In this document: piece by piece, positions 27,813-37,600 of the stretch
How the letters are laid out: the number at the start of each line of letters is the position of its first letter
How positions within the stretch are numbered: the stretch's first letter is position 1
Assembly: GCF_001606025.1 (NCBI RefSeq)
Contig: NZ_CP014945.1
Span: 496,001 to 560,000, forward strand
DNA length: 64,000 nucleotides
DNA from: Psychrobacter alimentarius
Lineage (GTDB): Bacteria; Pseudomonadota; Gammaproteobacteria; Pseudomonadales; Moraxellaceae
Reading direction: 5' to 3'
Notes under the pieces: generated by a model
Seen by the model: only the letters and a program-made list of their open reading frames with translations
Told to the model about the DNA's origin: nothing
Database searches by the model: none
Translations under genes and position numbers: made by a program

Positions 27813-30365
27813 TTAAGCAACGGCACGACGGGCGTGCAATATGCCATGCTGCTGCTCTAATTTGGCTAAAAGCTTAGACAGATGCGCCAGTCCAGAGACT
27901 TCGATATGAAACTTCAAAAAGGCGATATTATCGTCATTACTTAACGTCTCGACTTGACGAATATTGACATTTTCTTTATCAATAATTTGGGTCAAATCGC
28001 GTAGTAAGCCACGTCTGTCATATGCTTCTACATGAATATCTACTGGTTGATAGCGCCCAGATTGAACGCGCCATGCCGCTGCTATCTCACGCTCAGGATC
28101 ACGCTCGATAAGGCGTAAATACTCAGGGCAACCACGATTATGGACGCTAACACCACGTGATAAAGTGATATAGCCTGCAATCGGCTCACCATGTACAGGG
28201 TGACAACAACCCGCAAGATGAACCTCGATGTTATCTAAACCGTCAATACGGATTTTATAAGCATCGAGTTTGTTGACATCTCTAGTATCTACACTGAGGA
28301 CAAAATCTTCTGGCGGCTTCTCAGGTTCTAAGTGTAGCTGCCGAGAAATATGGCTGGTCAGTTGATTGAGACCAATGTCGCCTGTGACCAATCCAACGAT
28401 GATATCGTCTGTGTTATTGACATTAAAATGTTGAGTATAATCATTTAAATCAATACTGTTGGGATGCACTGACAGACGCTCAAGCTCTTTACTGAGCATT
28501 TGACGTCCAATCTCAATATTTTTATCACGGTCTTGTTTATTAAACCATTGGCGCAGTTTTGAGCGTGCACGGTTGGTATGAATGTAACCGAGCGAAGCGA
28601 CTAACCAATCTCGGTTTGGCTCACGTGACGCCTTAGTGATGATTTCAACTTGTTCGCCCGTTTTTAGCTGATAGGTCAGTGGCACGTAGCGCTGGTTGAC
28701 ACGAGCGGCTTGTGCACGATTACCCACTTGCGTGTGCACATAATAGGCAAAATCAAGCACAGTCGCACCTTTTGGTAGCTCGGTGATATCACCATCGCGA
28801 CTAAAAATATAGATGCGTTCAAGCTCATCAAAATCAACGAGCTGCTCTTCTTCATCAAAACCCATCTCATCTATTTCTTCACCTGTCAGTAAAGAGGAGC
28901 GCAACTGGTTCCGCGTTTCATTATTGATCGATAACAATTGACGAAGAGAGCTGATTCTTTGGTTGAGATAATTGTCTTTTTTGTTTTTTAGACCTTCTTT
29001 GTAATTGACATGGGCACACATGCCAAGCTCAGCTTCAAAATGCATTTCATGCGTACGAATCTGTATTTCAAGAGATTTGTTTTCAGCAATAACGGCGGTA
29101 TGTAGAGAACGATAACCATTAGATTTAGGGTTAGTAAGGTAATCATCAAACTGTTCGGGAATATAACGCCATAAACCATGCACCAAACCAAGCACATGAT
29201 AGCAATCTGCCGGATTATTGACCAATACGCGCAGTGCACGAATATCGTAAAGCTGATCAAACGATAAACCTTTCAGCTTCATTTTTCGGTAAATAGAATA
29301 AATGTGTTTGACACGTCCCGACAGCTCAGCCTCGATATTGGCTTCTATCAAAGCGTCATTTAATTTTTTTTGTACGCGCTGGATATAAGATTCGCGCTCA
29401 CTACGTTTTTCCGACAAAAGTTTTGCAATTTCTTTATAACGATCAGGCGCAAGGTAACGAAACGCCAAATCTTCTAACTCCCATTTGAGTTGAGCGATAC
29501 CCAAGCGGTGGGCTAGTGGTGCATAAATAGTCATGACCTCACGAGCCACGCGATTCTGACGCTCTTCCTTTGAAAAGGTCAACTCTCGCATAGCGAAAGT
29601 ACGCTCTGCCAATTTAATCAAAACCACGCGCACATCATTGGTGACAGAGATCAGCATGCTATAAATATTTGAGAGCTGATCACGCTGATTGTTGACGAAA
29701 TGGTCTTCTAAGCGTTTATTGCTTTCAATGATCTCAGACAGCTTACCCATGGCCAATGTATCTTTAACAAGGGTTGATACGTCAGTGCCAAATTTCTTTT
29801 CGATATCATCAAGACTTATCACGGACTTACGAGCGCTACGGTACAGCATGGCTGCGACCAGTGCGTCCTCATCTTGATACAAGTAGGTTAAGATGTCAGT
29901 CATACCGATACCAGTAACATAGGCGCCTGAACGCTCAGACTCACTGGTATTCATATGATTACGGATAAATTCACAAGCCGCACTAAGATTGGGTACAGAC
30001 TCTTGCCCAATACGTTTGGCAACATTGTCCAACCACGTTGGCACATCAATATTTACTTGATCTAAATCAATGGTCTCAAGGTCTTTTTCTGAAAAGGTCA
30101 GCTTCTTACTGATAAAGGAATTATCAGCATAATCGTTTTCAATCTTTAAATCGTCACTATGAAAAGAATGCAATGCCGAGCGATCAAACGTCGTGTGTAA
30201 TTTATTGGTAGACAGCTGGTATTTGATATCGAGTGGAATTTGCGCATAGCTGTTGGCAGACTGATGAGAACGTTGGCTTGCGACCAGTTGTGCGGCAAGC
30301 GCTGCACTATCGGCTTGTGTGGTCTGTCCATCCACTAGCGGCAATCCTTCACGAATTTTTACCAT
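27813..30365 (-). CDS. relA: (p)ppGpp synthetase RelA
   Basis: Ribosome-linked stringent-response enzyme that makes (p)ppGpp from ATP and GTP/GDP. The 850-residue protein starts MVKIREGLPLVDG. Its HD hydrolase region is degenerate: where SpoT has the metal-binding HD, this has AAMLYRSARKSV, so hydrolysis is not expected. The synthetase domain is intact (YDIRALRVLVN, DYLTNPKSNGYRSLHTAVI). TGS, a zinc-finger-like segment (GCCHPVHGEPI) and a C-terminal ACT domain follow. These features favour RelA over SpoT. Length is about 100 residues above E. coli RelA, mostly near the N-terminus. Confidence 0.95.
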   Translation of the reverse strand: MVKIREGLPLVDGQTTQADSAALAAQLVASQRSHQSANSYAQIPLDIKYQLSTNKLHTTFDRSALHSFHSDDLKIENDYADNSFISKKLTFSEKDLETIDLDQVNIDVPTWLDNVAKRIGQESVPNLSAACEFIRNHMNTSESERSGAYVTGIGMTDILTYLYQDEDALVAAMLYRSARKSVISLDDIEKKFGTDVSTLVKDTLAMGKLSEIIESNKRLEDHFVNNQRDQLSNIYSMLISVTNDVRVVLIKLAERTFAMRELTFSKEERQNRVAREVMTIYAPLAHRLGIAQLKWELEDLAFRYLAPDRYKEIAKLLSEKRSERESYIQRVQKKLNDALIEANIEAELSGRVKHIYSIYRKMKLKGLSFDQLYDIRALRVLVNNPADCYHVLGLVHGLWRYIPEQFDDYLTNPKSNGYRSLHTAVIAENKSLEIQIRTHEMHFEAELGMCAHVNYKEGLKNKKDNYLNQRISSLRQLLSINNETRNQLRSSLLTGEEIDEMGFDEEEQLVDFDELERIYIFSRDGDITELPKGATVLDFAYYVHTQVGNRAQAARVNQRYVPLTYQLKTGEQVEIITKASREPNRDWLVASLGYIHTNRARSKLRQWFNKQDRDKNIEIGRQMLSKELERLSVHPNSIDLNDYTQHFNVNNTDDIIVGLVTGDIGLNQLTSHISRQLHLEPEKPPEDFVLSVDTRDVNKLDAYKIRIDGLDNIEVHLAGCCHPVHGEPIAGYITLSRGVSVHNRGCPEYLRLIERDPEREIAAAWRVQSGRYQPVDIHVEAYDRRGLLRDLTQIIDKENVNIRQVETLSNDDNIAFLKFHIEVSGLAHLSKLLAKLEQQHGILHARRAVA

Positions 30366-30749
30366 AGCCGACTCCTCTTAGCTATCCTGAATTGAACATA
30401 ACTTCATCTACAATGTAAACACTTTGAATGGGTAGATGGTTAAAATACCAGCCACAAACCAGTCCAACTGCTAAAAATCTGTATTTTTGGCAACTAAAAA
30501 GCGCACGTGCAATATATAAAGCTACGAGTATGAATATTCACTATGCTTTGACTAAACAAATATAGGAAGATTGTTGGTTATTATCTCATTTTAAGGGTAC
30601 AAATCAAGCGAGGCTATGTAATGTCTGTACGACATTAGGGTAAACAGCCGTTACTCATTAGCTCAGCTTAATATAGGTTTGAAATAAGCGTAAGTTATTG
30701 AAAAACGGCTATTTATTGTTTTGATGGGGGCAGTGGGTTGAACGAAATA
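30366..30749. other. 384-bp gene-free region between rlmD and relA
   Basis: No ORF of note and no clear intrinsic terminator or consensus promoter. It must contain the relA promoter on the minus strand. I see nothing else in it. Confidence 0.4.
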
Positions 30750-32291
30750 TTAAATGGCTATCTTTTCAAATCGAGCAATGGATTCAACGTGGCCTGTGTG
30801 GCAGAACATATCCATCACGCCTGCGTGCGTCAGACGATATCCTTGCTCTAATAAAGCTTTGGTGTCACGAGCAAGCGTTGCTGGATTACAAGAAACATAA
30901 ACGATCCGCTCAGCATTAAACTTAGGCAAATACTGCATAATTTCCCATGCACCAGAGCGTGGCGGGTCAATTAATAGTGCGTCGAAGCCTTGATTGGCCC
31001 ATGGCTTATCAGTGCAGTCTTGCGTTAAGTCTTGACTATAAAATTCAGTATTGTTGATGCCATTGCGACGTGCATTATCTGCTGCACGTAAAGTCATTGC
31101 CTCACTACCTTCCACCCCGACAACCGACCCTGTTTCTCCAACAAGTCGGGCTAATGGTAAGCTAAAATTACCAAGACCGCTGAATAGATCCAAGACGCGT
31201 TCACCTGCTTTTAAGTCCAGCAAGTCACAAGCAAGCTTGGTCATTTGACGATTGACAGACAAGTTCACTTGGGTGAAGTCAGTAGGAATAAATTCAAAAG
31301 TAAGATCATACTCTGGTAGCTGGTAATACAAGCGCCCAAACTGCTGGCTCATGTCGTCAGCGTCTGTCAAAGCAATACGTTCAATACTATCAACGCCTTT
31401 AGATTGTAGGTACAGCTGCCAATTGCGCGCTGCAAAAAATGCTTTTAGCTTATCGATATCAGCATCTGATAATGGCTCTAAGTTACGGACGATAAGAGCG
31501 ACAGATTGATTGCCATCTGGTAGCTCTGGGATTTGCTCACCCATTGCCAACTCAAGCTGAGCGATCTTATCGCGGCTCTCTAACGTACCAATCAAGGTTT
31601 TGAGATTCTCAATCTCAAAACCAATACGCGGATCTAAGATATGACACTCATTTAACTCAGCCAAAAAATTACTTGAGCGCTCACGGAAACCGACCAAGGC
31701 CGTTTCTTTTTTGACAACATAGCGAACACCAAGTCGAGCTTTGGTGCGATAGCCTAGGCGGTCACCAACGACTGGCTCAAGCCAATGGTCGGGCGCTGCA
31801 TTTGCTTGATGCATGAGCATTTCAGCCAATACAGATTGTTTAAAATTGATTTGCCCTTCAGGTGCCCAGTGCTGCAAATTACAACCACCGCAAACGCCGA
31901 AGTGCGGGCAGGGTGGTACGGCACGCTCAGGGTTTGGGTTGGCAGTAATGCTAATGGCATCGCCTTCTTCAAAACTATTACGAACATTGGTCAATTTGAC
32001 CACAGCACTTTCGCCTGGCAATGCAAAACTCACAAAGATTTTTTTACCATGTTTTTCTTCAGCATGACCATCCGCGACGCCAAACCCATTACCATATACG
32101 GCAACACCGCGACCATCGTGCGATAAGCCATCAATAGTGAAAGGCAATGGCTCTGCTTCTTTTAGACGACGACGTGTCTTTGAGGAAGGCTTGGATTTTT
32201 TCTTATTAGGGGGAATTGCAATATTTTGAGTGTCACTGGCTTTTTGCGTCGCATCAAGCGCTGTCGGTGTTTTTGAATCGGTGGGTTGCAT
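30750..32291 (-). CDS. rlmD: 23S rRNA (uracil-1939-C5)-methyltransferase RlmD
   Basis: SAM-dependent m5U methyltransferase of 23S rRNA, formerly RumA. The 513-residue protein has a basic N-terminal extension (about 50 residues), a TRAM domain, 4Fe-4S cysteines in [15 protein letters not shown] plus a later CHILDPR cysteine, the SAM-binding [16 protein letters not shown] motif, DPPRSGAWE and the catalytic [10 protein letters not shown]. Its position between the exonuclease/cysM and relA matches the Pseudomonas arrangement I recall. The symbol could be confused with TrmA or RlmC; the FeS motif and length favour RlmD. Confidence 0.95.
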   Translation of the reverse strand: MQPTDSKTPTALDATQKASDTQNIAIPPNKKKSKPSSKTRRRLKEAEPLPFTIDGLSHDGRGVAVYGNGFGVADGHAEEKHGKKIFVSFALPGESAVVKLTNVRNSFEEGDAISITANPNPERAVPPCPHFGVCGGCNLQHWAPEGQINFKQSVLAEMLMHQANAAPDHWLEPVVGDRLGYRTKARLGVRYVVKKETALVGFRERSSNFLAELNECHILDPRIGFEIENLKTLIGTLESRDKIAQLELAMGEQIPELPDGNQSVALIVRNLEPLSDADIDKLKAFFAARNWQLYLQSKGVDSIERIALTDADDMSQQFGRLYYQLPEYDLTFEFIPTDFTQVNLSVNRQMTKLACDLLDLKAGERVLDLFSGLGNFSLPLARLVGETGSVVGVEGSEAMTLRAADNARRNGINNTEFYSQDLTQDCTDKPWANQGFDALLIDPPRSGAWEIMQYLPKFNAERIVYVSCNPATLARDTKALLEQGYRLTHAGVMDMFCHTGHVESIARFEKIAI

Positions 32292-32333
32292 AAACCTGCC
32301 TTAATAATAAGTGATAAAGAACTGAAAAATATG

Positions 32334-32361
32334 TACAAAAGCCATTACTAGTGATAATGGT
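32334..32361 (-). terminator. Weak terminator-like hairpin between exonuclease gene and rlmD
   Basis: On the minus strand CCATTA-TCACTAG-TAATGG is followed by CTTTTGTAC. The stem is short and AT-rich, so read-through into rlmD is likely. Confidence 0.35.
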
Positions 32362-32363
32362 CT

Positions 32364-33188
32364 TTATGAGTGGGGTGCTGATGACCAATCAGCAATAAAA
32401 TCTTGGTGGCGCGCACTGCCATCCGCATGAGTATATTTTACTAAGTAGTTATGGCTTTGCTGCTGCCAAAACTCAAAACCTGAAGAAGACAACTGACCGG
32501 TCAAACGCAACCAGCGCAGATAGATGAGCCAAGTATTCATGACATCAGATTCGCAATATATTGATAGCGTTTGCCAATCGCCATTGCTCACAAGATCGCC
32601 AACCATGCTACCATCGACATCTGTTTTACCAGGTAATCCATACAAGCTTGCGACCACATCCATAGCTTCACGGCGACTGGCACCATACTGGCTAAATCTG
32701 TCCATCAAATCGAGATGACGAGTATGAAAGCGATTGACGTAGTTATCAAAGCGCATGTTTTTAATACGTTCGCCTTCTTCAAATAACCACGGCGCTGACA
32801 AATCATACTGCATCGCACGATATATCAGTACTGGAATGTCAAAGCCTGAACCGTTCCAACTGATGAGCTGAGGCAGTGTTTCAAGGTCGCTGAATGCGCG
32901 AAAAAACTTGGTAAGAATGTCTTTTTCATTAAACTTATCGGCCGTTAATGAAAATAACGACAACTTACCATCCTTGATATACAACGCAGAAATGCACACA
33001 ATACGCTGTAGTGGTAAGCGCATAAAGTCATGTCCCGCTTCTTGGGTACGTATCGCCGTCAATGCGCTTAATGTATCAGCATCATTGAGTGAGGCCAATT
33101 GAGGATAAATACGGCGAGCTGCCTCAATATCAGCAACAGTTTCGATATCAAACACTAAGATAGGGTCAGATGGTAAGGCTTGTGACAT
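32364..33188 (-). CDS. PolB-related DEDD-type 3'-5' exonuclease
   Basis: Predicted 3'-5' exonuclease of the DnaQ/PolB-exonuclease-like family. The 274-residue protein has ExoI (VFDIETVADIEAARRIYP), ExoII (LISWNGSGFDIPVLIYRA) and an ExoIII-type aspartate in YCESDVMNTWLIYLRW; DRFSQYGASRREAMDVVAS precedes it. No polymerase domain is attached. The substrate is unknown; stand-alone members are assumed to act in DNA repair. It is codirectional with cysM (upstream) and rlmD. Confidence 0.88.
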   Translation of the reverse strand: MSQALPSDPILVFDIETVADIEAARRIYPQLASLNDADTLSALTAIRTQEAGHDFMRLPLQRIVCISALYIKDGKLSLFSLTADKFNEKDILTKFFRAFSDLETLPQLISWNGSGFDIPVLIYRAMQYDLSAPWLFEEGERIKNMRFDNYVNRFHTRHLDLMDRFSQYGASRREAMDVVASLYGLPGKTDVDGSMVGDLVSNGDWQTLSIYCESDVMNTWLIYLRWLRLTGQLSSSGFEFWQQQSHNYLVKYTHADGSARHQDFIADWSSAPHS

Positions 33189-33326
33189 AAGTAATCCTGA
33201 CTATTTATAAGCTTATAGTTAACCTACTATAAAAGCGTTGCTGCGTTAACGTCTTTTATATTAAATAAACCATACTGATCGGTAGTGCCTGTGGCATTAA
33301 CTAACTTTGCACTAAATAACTTTGCA

Positions 33327-34280
33327 TTAATTGACTGCTACGTTGTCATCAACATTGTATAGACCGGTCGATAAATAACGATCACCGCGATCGCATACGA
33401 TAAAAGCAATAACGGCATCAGGATTTTCTTTGGCTACTTGAGCGGCGGCCCATGCTGCTGCACCTGAAGACACACCTGCAAAGATGCCTTCAGTCTTGGC
33501 AAGTTTGCGCATATAAACTTCTGCAATACGCTGATCGACATCCATGACCTCATCGACCAAATCTGCGTCAAAGATACCTGGCATATAAGCCGCAGGCCAG
33601 CGACGAATACCAGCGATAGAAGCTTCTTCATCAGGCTGAAGACCAATAATTTTGATGTCTGGGTTTTGTTCTTTCAGGTAGCGTGACACACCTGTGATCG
33701 TACCTGTCGTGCCCATTGAGCTTATAAAGTGAGTAATCTTGCCCTCAGTTTGTGCCCATAGTTCAGGCCCTGTGGTTAAGTAGTGCGCCTCACTGTTATC
33801 AGGATTGTTAAACTGGTCTAATACAATACCGTCGCCATTTGCTTGCATTTGCAACGCTAAGTCACGTGCTGCCTCCATGCCTTCATCTACCTCGATCAAG
33901 GTTGCCCCATAAGCAATCATGGCGTCTTTACGTTCTTGCGTTGAATTGGTTGGCATCAGCAACGTCATCGGATAACCGCGCATGGCAGCCACCATCGCCA
34001 AAGCGATACCTGTGTTACCACTAGTGGCTTCTATCAAGGTGTCACCAGGCTTGATATCGCCGCGTTGCTCTGCTTGATAAATCATATTAAAAGCAGGACG
34101 GTCTTTGACTGAGCCAGCTGGATTGTTACCTTCAAGTTTGGCCAATAAGGTTGCCCCATTGGTGATTTGCTCTTGCTCAGGCAGACGCTGTAATCTGACT
34201 AATGGTGTCTGACCGACGCAATCGGCAAGGGCAGTCACTTGAGTGATAAAGTTGGCGTTTGACATGGCCGTAGTGGACAT
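33327..34280 (-). CDS. cysM: Cysteine synthase B (CysM)
   Basis: PLP-dependent O-acetylserine sulfhydrylase of the B type, which can use thiosulfate. The 317-residue protein has NPAGSVKDRPA with the Schiff-base lysine, EATSGNTGIALAMVAAMRG, SSMGTTGTITGVSRYLK (phosphate-binding Gly/Thr loop) and FAGVSSGAAAWAA. GSVKDRPA and the RRWP segment near IAGIRRWPAAYMPGIF favour CysM over CysK. The ATG at 34280 has AAGGA about 8 bp upstream. It is divergent from the GacS-type kinase gene. Confidence 0.95.
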   Translation of the reverse strand: MSTTAMSNANFITQVTALADCVGQTPLVRLQRLPEQEQITNGATLLAKLEGNNPAGSVKDRPAFNMIYQAEQRGDIKPGDTLIEATSGNTGIALAMVAAMRGYPMTLLMPTNSTQERKDAMIAYGATLIEVDEGMEAARDLALQMQANGDGIVLDQFNNPDNSEAHYLTTGPELWAQTEGKITHFISSMGTTGTITGVSRYLKEQNPDIKIIGLQPDEEASIAGIRRWPAAYMPGIFDADLVDEVMDVDQRIAEVYMRKLAKTEGIFAGVSSGAAAWAAAQVAKENPDAVIAFIVCDRGDRYLSTGLYNVDDNVAVN

Positions 34281-34297
34281 ACAGTATCCTTATTAGT

Positions 34298-34318
34298 TTT
34301 TGAAATGTATTTTCAAAC
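34298..34318. promoter_or_regulatory. Dyad in the cysM promoter region
   Basis: TTTGAAA-TGTAT-TTTCAAA, two 7-bp arms, about 20 bp upstream of the cysM start. It overlaps TTGAAA, which could be a plus-strand -35 (with TATACG at 34324-34329). It could be an operator. Confidence 0.3.
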
Positions 34319-34334
34319 AGTCGTATACGTTTTT

Positions 34335-34480
34335 TAATGATAATTATGGAGCTAAAATTCACGCTTTAGTATGGTACTTATCCGTATAAGCTAATGATTT
34401 ATCAGCTAATTGTAGCAAAGTGATTTTATGAAACTAATGATGCGCAAGAAGTTGCGTCATTATATCACTTTGTTTTTGGC
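34335..34480 (+). ncRNA. Candidate small RNA with long terminator hairpin
   Basis: In the divergent cysM/GacS-kinase gap, AAAGTGAT (34418-34425) pairs with ATCACTTT (34464-34471), and an inner stem TGATGCGCAA / TTGCGTCA continues it. A T-rich tail (TGTTTTTGG) follows on the plus strand. A possible promoter, TTGAAA-18-TATACG at 34300-34329, would start an RNA of about 140 nt. It is not needed by either flanking gene. Transcription is inferred, not shown. Confidence 0.35.
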
Positions 34481-34693
34481 TACGCTGAGGGCATCAAGAG
34501 ATTTTGGTAAATGAGCAAGCTTTATCTATATTTAGCTGTAAAAATGATTGTAGCCATAGACACCGTTGCAATCGGTTATTAATAACGAATCATTCACTAA
34601 TGCTGTTAAAATACCTACAATACTCAATGAGTAAAAGCAACTTATCACTGCTATCTATACATTGCAAAAAACCTATTAGAGAGTAAAGATTGC

Positions 34694-37600
34694 ATGGCAC
34701 ACAAAAAACGTTTTGATACCAGCAGCGCCTATGGTCAGCTCATCATATTGGTGTTTTTACCAATTTGTGTACTAGCGGCGGTCGGCGGCATTTTGGTCTT
34801 TTACGAAACCATGCGTGCCAGCAATTCAGAACAAGAGGTCTTGGCTGAAGCAGTATTGATTCGTCATACGCCAGTCATTGCCGAGCTGGTTCCTGAGCTA
34901 TTGGAGCAAACGCAGCAATCAGATAACGAAGCGAATGTCGATGAAACAGAGGCGACCAAGCTTGAGGGCATTCGAGATAAGCTGGGTCGTATGCAGTCTG
35001 AACAACATGTACAGCGTATTGCTATTATCAATGAAAACAATCAAGTACTCATGGCGGTGGGATATGGGCTAAATGAAGAATGGCCACTGCTGGATGTCGA
35101 TGTAAAAGAGAATTTTTTGTCGCAAAAACCCACACCTATTGGTACGGCTTATGGCAGTCTATTAGGGGATTTTGACGGGCAAAAACTGTGGCTGCTAGTA
35201 GATATGGACAATGAGCCGCTGTATATTGCGCGTTATCGTATTGCCATGGCGTTAGTGATTACGGGCTTGTTTACCATACTGATTTTGTTGCTAAGCTTGA
35301 ATATTTATTCAAAGCGCTGGATAGCACCTATTTATGAGCTACGTTTGCAGCTGCAACGTACGGATGTCGAAAACCTATACCAGCCCATTCCTGTTGAATC
35401 GGATGGCGAGCTGAATTTGTTGCAACAAGACTTGGTGAAGACATTGCGTCGTTTACACAGAAGTTTTCAAGAACTTAAAGATCATGCCGAACAAACAGAG
35501 GACGATCTACGACTCGCGTTTGATGAGATGGAAATGCAAAACATCTCGATTCGTAATGCCCGTGATGCCGCTATTTCGACCAGCCAAGCCAAGTCAGCAT
35601 TCTTGGCCAATATCAGTCATGAATTACGTACACCCTTAAATAGTATTGATGGCTTTATCAATCTGCTCGCGCGTCATGGTGAGTTAAATCCTGAGCAAGA
35701 CTTGTATGTACAAACCATACGCAAATCTTCAGCACATTTATTGGCATTGGTGAACGACGTTCTCGATTTTTCTAAGATTGAAGCGGGCAAGCTGGTGCTG
35801 GATCGCCATGAGTTTGATCTCTATGACACCATTTATGACGTGGTCGATATGCTCTCACCGGTCTCGGCGGAGAAAGGTCTGCGCATGGCAGTGCTGTTTT
35901 ACAATGATGTACCGATGCGTATTAATGGCGATGCGCTACGTCTCAAACAAGTATTGACCAATATCGTGGGCAACGCGATTAAATTTACTGACAGTGGGGA
36001 TGTGGTAGTACGTGTCAGCTTGGACGATCACCGTGACAATTACCTGATGATTAGCGTACAAGACAGTGGTAAAGGCATCTCGCTTGCCGATCAAAAAATG
36101 CTGTTTCAAAGCTTTAGTCAAGGCGACCCATCAATCACTCGTCAATATGGCGGTACAGGATTGGGTCTGGTCATCTCTAAGCAGTTGACGCGATTGATGG
36201 GCGGTGACATTGGGTTTCATGACAATGCGCAAGAGAACATCGCCAATCAGGGTGCAACGTTTTGGTTTCGTATGCCAGCGCATGTCGATGTATTGGAAGC
36301 TGCTACTGGACAAACGATTGAGTTGCCAGTATTGGCACCATTGGCAAGTGACACTGACGAGTTTAACGTATTGGTATGGATCAATCATACTGCGTCGATA
36401 CAGGTACTCAAAGCCAGTTTGCAGTATCTGCCAATCAAGCTGACGCAAGCCAATTCCTTACCAGGCGTCCTTGAATCCTTAAAAGAGCGTGGCAATTTTT
36501 GGGATTGGGTCATTGTTGATGATGATACTCAAGACGATATGATGGCGTTACTTAAGCAAATTCGACTACATTATCAAGGCAAGCTTGCGGTATTTGGTTA
36601 TCAGGTGGCGGCTGATCAGGCATTATTAAACAGATATCATGCCAATATTCTCTACGAGCCTTTAGACAAGCGTCAGCTTTATGCCATGCTTGATACGCAA
36701 AATCGCAGTGTTCCAAAAAATATGCAAGAGCCACGTTGGAAAGGCGTAACCGTGCTAGCCGTCGATGATCATCTACCCAATCTACTGGTGCTTGATGCGT
36801 TGCTTAGTGAGCTTGGTATTCAGGTGATTACAGCAAGTAGCGGTTTTGATGCTATAGAAATCATCAGTAAGCAGCACACCAAAAACCTCAAAATAGCAAA
36901 GAGTGGCAAGCAAAGCCTCTCAAATAAAACCCAGCTCTCCAAAGCCGAAGCTCGCGATGAAATCAGCAAAAAATCACCTGCTGCACTTTATGCCGAAGAA
37001 ACGAGTAGTGAAGAAAAAGGAGCTGCTCAGGACAAGAGTCATATTGATTTAATCTTTATGGACATCCAAATGCCGCGTATGTCAGGGCACGAAGCGGCCA
37101 GACAAATTCGTACGATTGAAAGTGATGACAACCGCGTACCCATTATTGCGTTGACCGCTCATGGCTTGGCTGATGAGAGAGACAAGCTGATTGCGAGCGG
37201 TATCAATGACTATGTGGGTAAGCCCATTAGTCAGCCGCAGTTATTACAAGTATTACAAAAATGGCTGGGACGTACGACGACCACGCCAGAATTAACGGCA
37301 TTGCCAGATACCACCCTACAAGGTATCGACTTGCAAGAGAGTAAAACTGCGTTTACAAACTTGCAAAATCGATCTTCTCCAGATGGCTATTTCCATGAGA
37401 ACGTTGAGCGCAATATAGATATTGGCGAATATTCGACATGGCCTTCAGACTCTACCATGATTGCTTATCCATTGATCCAGAATAATGAGAATGGTCAAGA
37501 AAGCAGCTCTGAGATGGTCACTCAGCGCAAAATAACTCGGCCATTATCTTTGAAAAAAATTCGTGATGATTACTTGCGTGATAGTCAGCCACGTGAGGAT

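Larger units (their letters stand above)
34281..34693. other. 413-bp divergent intergenic region cysM / GacS-type kinase
   Basis: It contains the cysM promoter dyad, the candidate small RNA and the kinase promoter, probably near TTAAAATACC (34606-34616). A short 60-codon frame at 34504-34686 has no protein-like features. Confidence 0.5.

Noticed and set aside
27813..30365. SpoT rather than RelA
   Set aside because: The HD hydrolase residues are missing and the N-terminus is RelA-like.
34335..34480. RsmY/Z-type RNA beside the GacS-like kinase
   Set aside because: No repeated GGA in hairpin loops; kept only as an unassigned candidate RNA.
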